Below are positions 16,031-22,629 of a DNA stretch of 44,481 nt, piece after piece. The notes beneath the pieces are model-generated. The model worked only from the letters and a program-made list of their open reading frames with translations. It did no database searches and was not told where the DNA came from. The stretch lies in assembly GCA_938010385.1 (NCBI GenBank), contig CALLVD010000053.1, positions 1 through 44,481 of the forward strand, in the 5' to 3' direction. Origin of the DNA: an uncultured Robiginitomaculum sp. (GTDB taxonomy: Bacteria > Pseudomonadota > Alphaproteobacteria > Caulobacterales > Maricaulaceae). The position numbers were made by a program, and so were the translations under genes. The stretch's first letter is position 1, and each line of letters starts with the position of its first letter.

Positions 16031-17176
16031 ATGACCGTTATTGCATATATTCTCTGCTTCCTCGTTATTCCCCTGCTTCTCGCAGGTTTGCTGGGAGCCT
16101 TTTTGATGTGGTTGATAAACCGTAACAAAGTGAAGGGTGATTTGTCCCTTGAAGGTGAAGGCGCGTTGCGCTCTGAAAACGACGCACTGCGTGCCAAGCT
16201 TCGCGACGCGGAAGGCGGCGTGAAAACACGTGACACTGAAATTTCAGGCCTGAAAGCTAAATTGGCTGCCGGCGCTGCGGCGGCTGCGGCCGGCAGTGCT
16301 GCAGTGGCTGCGAAATCTTCCGATAATGAAGACGATGACAGCACATATGCGCTGGAATGGCGTAATCGCTATCTCGCAGCGCGCGTGAAATATCTCGAGG
16401 GCCGTGTTGCTGAAGCGCCAAAAGCGAAAAAAGCAGCCGTCAAGAAAGCGCCTGCCAAGAAGAAGCCCGCACCGAAGAAAAAGGCCGCGCCAAAGGCTAA
16501 GGCCGCTCCGAAGCCTAAGGTTCTTTACACAGACGGTCCGACAGACGGCGCGCCTGATGATTTGAAGCTGATCAAAGGTATCGGTCCGAAGTTTGAAGGA
16601 GACCTGAACGGTAAAGGTATCTACTACTTCCGCCAAATCGCGGCGTGGAAGGCCAAAGATGTTACTATGGTTGAAGGTATTATCGACTCCATTCCGGGCC
16701 GTATTCAGCGCGACGAGTGGGTTAAGCAGGCGGGCGGTTTCGCAAAAAGCGCCGGTAAGGCAAGTGCCGCTGCACCGAAAAAGCGTGGTCCAAAGCCGGG
16801 CTCCAAAAACAAGACTAAGGCCGCTTCTGCCAAGAAAGCGAAATCTGCAACGCCGGAAAAAGGCTCCTTGGACGCGTATCACGCTGATGTGCTTGGTTAT
16901 CATAAGACAGCCAACCGTTATAAAGTGAAGGCGATTGTCGATCACTGCGGTATCGCGCTTCGCACACGTGACGGTTCTCTCGTCGCCTGTACGGACCAGA
17001 AAGAAAAAGACACAGTTGCGAAAAACTGGTGCCAGAAGAAACTGGGTCTGAGCCCTGAGAAGGCCGCAGAAACTGTTGAAGCCGTCTGTAAAGAAATGAA
17101 AGGTCAGCGCTTTAAAAATCGCGTTACTTTCTATTATCTTTGCGCCAAAACAACACGGACGCTTGCTAAGGTCTAA
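16031..17176 (+). CDS. membrane-anchored HhH / DUF2853 fusion protein
   Basis: A 381-residue protein translated from AAAGGAAAATCCAATG. In order it has one N-terminal membrane helix (about 5-29), a charged coiled-coil-like segment (about 45-80), an Ala/Lys/Pro-rich linker (about 115-165), a helix-hairpin-helix-type motif LKLIKGIGPKFEGDLNGKGI (about 177-196), a second basic linker with KKRGPKPGSKNKTK, and a C-terminal DUF2853 domain (YHADVLGYH, then GIALRTRDGSLVACTD). HhH motifs usually touch DNA and the linkers are histone-like, so the protein may hold DNA or another polyanion near the membrane. That is inference. It is co-transcribed with the OmpA/BON protein and ends at a strong terminator. 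Confidence 0.82.
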   Translation: MTVIAYILCFLVIPLLLAGLLGAFLMWLINRNKVKGDLSLEGEGALRSENDALRAKLRDAEGGVKTRDTEISGLKAKLAAGAAAAAAGSAAVAAKSSDNEDDDSTYALEWRNRYLAARVKYLEGRVAEAPKAKKAAVKKAPAKKKPAPKKKAAPKAKAAPKPKVLYTDGPTDGAPDDLKLIKGIGPKFEGDLNGKGIYYFRQIAAWKAKDVTMVEGIIDSIPGRIQRDEWVKQAGGFAKSAGKASAAAPKKRGPKPGSKNKTKAASAKKAKSATPEKGSLDAYHADVLGYHKTANRYKVKAIVDHCGIALRTRDGSLVACTDQKEKDTVAKNWCQKKLGLSPEKAAETVEAVCKEMKGQRFKNRVTFYYLCAKTTRTLAKV

Positions 17177-17198
17177 ACCTTTGCAGTCCTCAAATTTT

Positions 17199-17232
17199 AA
17201 GCCCGCCTTGTTATCGCAAGGCGGGCTTTTTT
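17199..17232 (+). terminator. strong rho-independent terminator after the HhH/DUF2853 gene
   Basis: AAGCCCGCCTTG and CAAGGCGGGCTT form a perfect 12-base stem around a six-base loop, followed by a T run. It separates the envelope operon from the lysis-like pair. Confidence 0.92.
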
Positions 17233-17306
17233 GTTTTAAGCCGTGAGATAAATCCACGCCCCTAATTGTCGCGTTAGGCTTCAAAATCAGTTTTGAAAGC
17301 CCTTCC

Positions 17307-17699
17307 GTGTCGAATGCCCGCCTGACATCCAATTATCTGACCCCGCATTTCACGAAGGCTGAAATGGCCTGCCGTCATTGCGGGGAAGGCTATCATTGGC
17401 CGGAGTTTATGGTCGCACTGGAAGCTGTCAGGATAAGCGCAGGCCGCCCTATGCGCATCTTATCGGCGCATCGCTGCGCGCTACATAATGCCCGCATTGG
17501 CGGCGCGCCGCTCTCGCAGCATTTAACGCTCGCCGCCGATATTGATTTGCGCGGCCATAACAGGCGCGCTTTGGCGGGCGCAGCGAAGCGGGCAGGCTTT
17601 ATGGGCTTTGGGTATTACCAAACATTTCTTCACATCGATATGGGCCGTCCGCGACGCTGGCATGGCTCAGAAAGGGCAAAGCAATTATGGCAAGTCTGA
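17307..17699 (+). CDS. M15-family peptidase, phage-endolysin-like
   Basis: A 130-residue protein starting at GTG with only a weak ribosome site (GAAAG). It resembles the compact D-Ala-D-Ala carboxypeptidase / L-Ala-D-Glu endopeptidase group (M15) used as phage endolysins. SAHRCALHNARIGGAPLSQH leads into LTLAADIDL with the H and D zinc ligands, and YQTFLHIDMG provides the last histidine. It has no signal peptide, as expected for a lysin released by a holin. Its 3' end overlaps the next gene, a holin-like membrane protein, by 13 bases. No other phage gene is nearby. Role in lysis is inferred. Confidence 0.83.
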   Translation: MSNARLTSNYLTPHFTKAEMACRHCGEGYHWPEFMVALEAVRISAGRPMRILSAHRCALHNARIGGAPLSQHLTLAADIDLRGHNRRALAGAAKRAGFMGFGYYQTFLHIDMGRPRRWHGSERAKQLWQV

Positions 17700-18142
17700 T
17701 AAATCTCGGCATGGACGCGGCGGCGGGCGGCCTATTTGGCATTATTGGCACGGCGCTGGGCCGGGTCGCAGGCTATTTCGAGCGCCGGCAGACCCATGAG
17801 CAGGAAATGCGCCGCTGGACCCACGAACTGGCGTTACATGAGCTCAATATGAAATCCCGTTTGCAAGAAAGCGAGCTTGAACTGGCCATTGCGGCGCAAG
17901 CCGGAAGCTGGGCCGGTCTGGAGGCTTCGATTAAGGCTGATGCCGCTCTTGGACAGGGCAGTCAGTGGGTCATTAATACGCTGCGCCTGGTGCGGCCTGT
18001 CCTGACTTTGCTGCTGTGGTTTATCACGGCCGGTATTTTCATCACGACTCAAGACAGCGAAATCGTAAAAGCGGCCGTGTTCGCTGCCACGGCCGCCACG
18101 CTGTGGTGGTTCGGCGACCGCGCGCCGAAACCTGCGGGGTAG
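17687..18142 (+). CDS. holin-like membrane protein
   Basis: A 151-residue protein whose ATG lies inside the end of the M15 gene. A Gly/Ala-rich hydrophobic segment (about 9-28) is followed by a long charged helix (about 32-75) rich in E, R and H. Two C-terminal membrane helices (about 103-121 and 128-141, the latter with a WWFGDRAP end) complete it. The layout and position next to a lysin match phage or gene-transfer-agent holin-type proteins. I cannot name a family from memory with certainty. It could instead be a spanin-like or structural accessory protein. Confidence 0.62.
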   Translation: MASLINLGMDAAAGGLFGIIGTALGRVAGYFERRQTHEQEMRRWTHELALHELNMKSRLQESELELAIAAQAGSWAGLEASIKADAALGQGSQWVINTLRLVRPVLTLLLWFITAGIFITTQDSEIVKAAVFAATAATLWWFGDRAPKPAG

Positions 18143-18220
18143 GGTTGGCGCAGTCGATTTTATATACAACTTTTTGCATATGGTTGTTGCGCCCGGCGAT
18201 GCGGGCGCTAAAGTACGGCC

Positions 18221-19018
18221 ATGTTACAAAACGCTTACAAAGATAAAGTCGTTGCGATCACAGGCGCTAAAGGCGGCATCGGTGAAGGGCTTGCAAAAAT
18301 GTTTGCGGATCAAGGCGCAATCGTTGCGCTCAGCGATTTGCAATCGCCCGATGCGGCGGCTGCGCGGGTCGGGGGACACGCTTATGTCTGTAACGTCGCC
18401 GATGAAGCCTCCGTCAAAGCCTTCACAGAGGCGGTGAAGCGCGATCACGGCTTGATTGATATCTATTGCTCTAATGCCGGCGTCGGCTATGGCGATGGTC
18501 CTGACGGGCTTGTGACGGGCGGGGATAACGCCTCTTGGGAAACCAGCTGGCAGGTTAATTTAATGGGCAGCGTTTACGCCGGCCGCGCTCTGTTTGCCGA
18601 TTGGGTTAAGCGCGGTTCGGGCCGGTTTATAATTACCGCGTCCGCAGCAGGACTGCTTAATCAAATCGGCAGCGCCTCTTACAGCGTGACAAAACACGCC
18701 GCCGTCGGCCTCGCCGAAGCCATGGCGATTACGCACAAAGATGACGGTATAGAGGTGCACTGCATTTGCCCGCAATATGTCCGCAGCGATATGACAAAAG
18801 GGCAGAAATTCGCTGAAGAGAATAAGGACGGTCTTCTGGAGCCGTCGGATGTCGCCGCCGCCCTGCATAATGCCATTCAAGCCGGAGATTTTCTGGTCCT
18901 CTCCCATCCTGTTGTCGGCGATTACTTTAAAGGCAAAGCGATGGATTATAACCGCTACATTTCAGGCATGGCGAAGCTGAAAGCTAAGACAGCTCGCGAA
19001 GATTTGCCGCTTCACTAA
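18221..19018 (+). CDS. short-chain dehydrogenase/reductase
   Basis: A 265-residue Rossmann-fold oxidoreductase. The dinucleotide site TGAKGGIGEG (about 14-23) and NAGVGYGDG are followed by the catalytic set, with Ser in ITASAAG, Tyr154 and Lys158 in SYSVTKHA. No ribosome site is strong, but ATG 18221 fits the fold. It is the first gene of a tight operon with a second SDR, an APH-like kinase and an acyl-CoA dehydrogenase. Its C-terminal tail is longer than in minimal SDRs. A hydroxyacyl substrate is probable from context only. Confidence 0.87.
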   Translation: MLQNAYKDKVVAITGAKGGIGEGLAKMFADQGAIVALSDLQSPDAAAARVGGHAYVCNVADEASVKAFTEAVKRDHGLIDIYCSNAGVGYGDGPDGLVTGGDNASWETSWQVNLMGSVYAGRALFADWVKRGSGRFIITASAAGLLNQIGSASYSVTKHAAVGLAEAMAITHKDDGIEVHCICPQYVRSDMTKGQKFAEENKDGLLEPSDVAAALHNAIQAGDFLVLSHPVVGDYFKGKAMDYNRYISGMAKLKAKTAREDLPLH

Positions 19019-19035
19019 AGACAAAGGATATTTCT

Positions 19036-19794
19036 ATGGCCCGTTTTGACTTGACCGGAAAAGTTGCCCTGGTTGCCGGCGGCAGCCGCGGCATCGGCGA
19101 AGCCGTTGCCCACGGATTGGCAGAACACGGCGCAACCGTTGTCGTATCATCACGCAAGCAAGGCGACTGCGAAAAAGTAGCCGAAGCTATTCGCGCCAAG
19201 GGCTTTAAGGCCGTATCCGCAGAGCTGCATTTGGGCGATCTTTCCCATCATGACCGCGTATTGGAGATGATAGAAAAAGAGTATGGCCGTTTGGACATCC
19301 TGATTAATAACGGCGCAACATCACCCCATTTCGGCCCGGCCCATGAAGCGAGCGAAGCGGCCTTTGATAAGACCATCGAAGTCAATACGCGCGGCCCATA
19401 TTTCCTGACGACGAAAGCGTATAAAATGCTCAAGGCGGACGGCGGGGGCTCCGTTGTCAATGTGGCCTCTATTGACGGACTGCAGCCGGCGGAATTTCGC
19501 GTGATTTACGGCATGAGTAAGTCTGCGCTGATTTCCATGACCCAAGGGTTGGCAAAGGAATATTCCCAACACGGCGTGCGCGTGAATGCGCTGCTCCCGG
19601 GCTTTACGGATACAAAGCTGGCGAGCGCGCTTAAAGATAATCCGGCGATGGATTTGTATATGAAAATGAACCTCGCTATTAAACGGATTGCGCAGCCGGA
19701 AGAAATGGTCGGCGCTGTTCTTTATATGGTGTCCGACGAGGCGAGCTATTACACCGGTCAGTGCATGGTCGTTGACGGCGGCGCGGTGATATAA
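19036..19794 (+). CDS. short-chain dehydrogenase/reductase
   Basis: A 252-residue classical SDR. It shows GGSRGIGEAVAHGLAEHG (about 15-32), NNGATSPHFGP (the NNAG position reads NNGA), the Ser in VNVASIDGLQ, and Tyr158/Lys162 in YGMSKSALISM, ending in the common VVDGGAVI. It lies 17 bases after the first SDR, and the kinase gene begins two bases after its stop. It probably oxidises or reduces a beta- or gamma-hydroxy intermediate in the pathway encoded by the operon. The substrate is not readable. Confidence 0.9.
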   Translation: MARFDLTGKVALVAGGSRGIGEAVAHGLAEHGATVVVSSRKQGDCEKVAEAIRAKGFKAVSAELHLGDLSHHDRVLEMIEKEYGRLDILINNGATSPHFGPAHEASEAAFDKTIEVNTRGPYFLTTKAYKMLKADGGGSVVNVASIDGLQPAEFRVIYGMSKSALISMTQGLAKEYSQHGVRVNALLPGFTDTKLASALKDNPAMDLYMKMNLAIKRIAQPEEMVGAVLYMVSDEASYYTGQCMVVDGGAVI

Positions 19795-19796
19795 CC

Positions 19797-20867
19797 ATGA
19801 GCGCCGGAGATAATGCCGCTAATGCCGTCAGAAAAGGCGATGAATTTGATGTCGCCAAAGCGGATGCCGAGCTGAAGGCCAATATTGACGGCCTGACCGG
19901 CACGCCTCAGGTCAGGCAATATCCCAGCGGCGCATCGAATCTGACCTATGAGTTGGCCTATCCCGGCCGCAAGCTGGTCCTGCGCCGCCCGCCTATGGGA
20001 ACCAAGCCGAAATCCGGCCATGATATGTGGCGCGAATACCGCATTATGCGCGACTTAAAACCGGTGTTTCCGGCCGTCCCGCCTGTCCTGCACTACACGG
20101 CCGATGAGACTGTTATCGGCGCAGAATTTTATGTCATGGATAAGGTCGAAGGCCCGCTCATCCATAACGATATTCCGGCCGATTGGAATTGGGACGCCGC
20201 GGACGGAGCCAAGTTGTGTGAGGAGTTTTTCTCCAAATTAGTCGAGCTTCACGCGGTCGATTTTAAATCCGCCGGCCTGTCCGATTTCGGCAAGCCCGAC
20301 GGTTATATTGAGCGCCAAATCCTCGGTTGGAACCGGCGCTATGAGAAAGCCTGGACGGATGATGTCGATAAATTTGAAGACGTGCGTCAATGGCTGGACG
20401 ATAACCGGCCGAAAACAGAAAACGCCCACGCTGTTGTTCATGGCGATTTTCGCATTGATAACTGCATTTTAAAGGCCGATGACCCGCACAAAATTGCGGC
20501 CATACTGGACTGGGAAATCAGCGCGCTGGGCGACCCGTTGATGGATTTGGGCAATACGCTGGCTTATTGGATAGAGCCGGGCGACCCGCCCTATATGCAA
20601 ATGATGGTACGCCAACCCAGCCGCGCGCCCGGCATGATGACGCGGGCTGAGGTTGCGCAATTTTACGCTGACCGTACGGGGCACGATGTCAGCAATATTC
20701 CGTATTACTACGTCTATGGAATCTTCCGCCTCGCGGTCATCATACAACAAATTTACTACCGTTATTATCACGGCCAAACCGATAATCCGCGCTTTAAAAG
20801 CTATGGTCAAATGACAAACATGCTGGGCCTGCTCGCGCGCGAGCGTATTGCCTCCGGCACACTATAA
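19797..20867 (+). CDS. APH-fold phosphotransferase (ACAD10/LvaA-like kinase)
   Basis: A 356-residue aminoglycoside-phosphotransferase-fold protein. The phosphate-binding region includes YPSGASNLTYEL and LVLRRPP with the ATP-contact lysine/arginine area (about 40-65). The catalytic loop is VVHGDFRIDN (about 216-225) and the metal motif is ILDWEISALGDPLMDLG (about 238-254). The long GHDMWREYRIM helix is typical of the group linked to acyl-CoA dehydrogenases. In human ACAD10/11 and Pseudomonas putida LvaA, such kinases phosphorylate 4-hydroxyacyl-CoA. Its stop is 11 bases from the acyl-CoA dehydrogenase start, which supports the same logic here. Antibiotic resistance is unlikely. Confidence 0.85.
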   Translation: MSAGDNAANAVRKGDEFDVAKADAELKANIDGLTGTPQVRQYPSGASNLTYELAYPGRKLVLRRPPMGTKPKSGHDMWREYRIMRDLKPVFPAVPPVLHYTADETVIGAEFYVMDKVEGPLIHNDIPADWNWDAADGAKLCEEFFSKLVELHAVDFKSAGLSDFGKPDGYIERQILGWNRRYEKAWTDDVDKFEDVRQWLDDNRPKTENAHAVVHGDFRIDNCILKADDPHKIAAILDWEISALGDPLMDLGNTLAYWIEPGDPPYMQMMVRQPSRAPGMMTRAEVAQFYADRTGHDVSNIPYYYVYGIFRLAVIIQQIYYRYYHGQTDNPRFKSYGQMTNMLGLLARERIASGTL

Positions 20868-20878
20868 AGGGAACCGAA

Positions 20879-22129
20879 ATGACAGAGATGAACCTTGGAA
20901 TGAGCGAGCGGGTCAAGCCCCTTGTCGATGCGGTCCGCGATATGGTGCGCAATGAGATTATGCCGCTGGACGTGGAGTATCACCACGAAGTCGGTAAGCA
21001 TCCCGACGGCCGGTTTGCCTTCACAGATCGCCAAAATGAAATCCGTGAGGGCCTGAAAGCTAAAGCGCGCGAGCGGGGCTTGTGGAACTTCTGGCTTACG
21101 GATTCCGAACGCGGCTATGGGCTTTCCACGGTAGAGTATGCGTATCTGGCCGAAGAAATGGGCTGGTGCACGCTGGCGGCGGAAGTGTTTAATTGCTCTG
21201 CGCCCGACACCGGCAATATGGAAGTGCTGGAACGTTACGGCGCGCAGGATCATAAAGACCGCTGGCTCGGCGATTTGCTTGAGGGAAAAATTCGCAGCGC
21301 GTTTTTAATGACAGAGCCGGATGTGGCCTCCTCTGATGCGACCAATCTTGAGTTTTCTGCCAAGCTTGAGGGCGACGAATGGGTCTTTAACGGCGAGAAA
21401 TATTGGAGCTCCGGCGCCGGGGATCCGCGGTGTCAGGTCTATATTTTGATGGCGCGGACAGCCCCGCGCGACGGGGATGTGCCCCGCCACCAACAGCATT
21501 CCATGTTCGCCATACCGGCCGACTTGCCGGGCGTGACCATCCTGCGGGCCATGGAAGTGTTCGGCAATGACGACGCGCCGCATGGCCATATGCATATTCG
21601 GTTTGAAAATGTCCGAGTGCCAAAATCGGCTCTGTTGCTGGGCGAAGGCAGGGGCTTTGAAGTCTCTCAGGGTCGCCTCGGCCCGGGCCGTATCCATCAC
21701 TGCATGCGCAGCGTCGGTCAGGCCGAACGCGCGCTGGAGCTTATGTGTAAGCGGTCATTGAGCCGGACAGCCTTTGGCCGGCCGCTCGCAAAGCTGGGAC
21801 AGAATTATGACATTATTGCTGAATGCCGCATCGCTATTGAGCAATCGCGCCTGCTGTGTTTGAAGGCGGCTTGGATGATGGATCAGGGCGATAAACGCGC
21901 CGCTGCGCCGTGGATCAGCCAGATAAAAGTGGCGGCGCCCAATATGGCGCTCAAGGTCATTGACGAGGCGATGCAAATGCATGGCGGCTTAGGCGTGTCC
22001 CAAGATACGCCGCTTGCGGCTATGTATGCCGGCATGCGTACGCTGCGTTTTGCTGACGGCCCCGATGCGGTTCATCGCATGCAGGTTGCCCGCAAAGAGC
22101 TAAAGGCATATACAAACCAAAAACCGTAA
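20879..22129 (+). CDS. acyl-CoA dehydrogenase, ACAD10/11-like
   Basis: A 416-residue FAD enzyme that starts behind AAAGGGAACC. The central domain has FLMTEPDVASSDATNLE and GEKYWSSGAGDPRCQV. The C-terminal helical domain has GPGRIHHCMRSVGQAERALE, SRTAFGRPL and MQMHGGLGVSQDTPLA. These are the features of the ACAD10/11 branch, in which the protein works with a kinase-type phosphotransferase. By analogy to LvaC it may remove phosphate and move the hydroxyl in a 4-phosphoacyl-CoA. That specific reaction is inference; the fold and branch are well supported. Confidence 0.9.
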   Translation: MTEMNLGMSERVKPLVDAVRDMVRNEIMPLDVEYHHEVGKHPDGRFAFTDRQNEIREGLKAKARERGLWNFWLTDSERGYGLSTVEYAYLAEEMGWCTLAAEVFNCSAPDTGNMEVLERYGAQDHKDRWLGDLLEGKIRSAFLMTEPDVASSDATNLEFSAKLEGDEWVFNGEKYWSSGAGDPRCQVYILMARTAPRDGDVPRHQQHSMFAIPADLPGVTILRAMEVFGNDDAPHGHMHIRFENVRVPKSALLLGEGRGFEVSQGRLGPGRIHHCMRSVGQAERALELMCKRSLSRTAFGRPLAKLGQNYDIIAECRIAIEQSRLLCLKAAWMMDQGDKRAAAPWISQIKVAAPNMALKVIDEAMQMHGGLGVSQDTPLAAMYAGMRTLRFADGPDAVHRMQVARKELKAYTNQKP

Positions 22130-22143
22130 TTTGGAGTGTATAT

Positions 22144-22629
22144 ATGCCGTCTTTTGATGTCGTCTCAGAGGCTGATCTGGCCGAAGTTGATAATGGCGTG
22201 GCCAATGTCATGCGTGAAATATCCGTACGCTATGACTTTAAAGGCAGCCAATCGAGGCTGGAGCATAAAGACGGCGTTTTGACAATTCACGCTGATGATG
22301 AGTTGAAGCTCAAGCAAATGCAGGAAATCATTCGCGGCCAAATGCACAAGCGCGGCATTGAGCCCGGCATGCTGGACGAGCAAAAAGTAGAGCCGGCGTC
22401 CGGTATGTCTGTGCGCCAAAATATCATTATCAAGCAAGGACTGGACAGGGATCTTGCCAAGAAAATTGTCAAAGAGATAAAGGCCGCCAAGCTTAAAGTT
22501 CAAGTCGCTATACAGGGCGAAGAGCTGCGCGTCTCCGGTAAGAAACGCGACGATCTACAGTCCGCCATCGCCTTTATGAAAGACATGGGGCTTGATCAAC
22601 CGTTGCAATTTAAAAATATGCGCGATTAA
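22144..22629 (+). CDS. YajQ-family nucleotide-binding protein
   Basis: A 161-residue cytosolic protein with the family start MPSFDVVSEADLAEVDN and the motifs ISVRYDFKGS, QEIIRGQMHKRGI, RQNIIIKQGLDRDLAKKIVK and VRVSGKKRDDLQ-like VSGKKRDDLQSAIAFMK. Two ferredoxin-like domains are expected. Members bind nucleic acid or nucleotides, and some bind cyclic-di-GMP. It starts 14 bases after the acyl-CoA dehydrogenase with its own TTGGAG site. The TAA stop shares three bases with the convergent kinase gene's stop. Confidence 0.94.
   Translation: MPSFDVVSEADLAEVDNGVANVMREISVRYDFKGSQSRLEHKDGVLTIHADDELKLKQMQEIIRGQMHKRGIEPGMLDEQKVEPASGMSVRQNIIIKQGLDRDLAKKIVKEIKAAKLKVQVAIQGEELRVSGKKRDDLQSAIAFMKDMGLDQPLQFKNMRD

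Noticed and set aside
16244-17332. Long open frame of 362 codons on the minus strand
   Set aside because: It is antisense to the HhH/DUF2853 gene, whose repeated Ala/Lys codons leave the reverse frame open; the translation is rich in Cys/Arg/Phe with no recognisable domain.
17307-18142. Complete prophage
   Set aside because: Only a lysin and a holin-like gene are present; flanks are an envelope operon and a metabolic operon, with no integrase, capsid or att repeat.
19797-20867. Aminoglycoside resistance gene
   Set aside because: The fold is APH-like, but its place directly before an ACAD10/11-like gene and its length fit the acyl-CoA kinase group.
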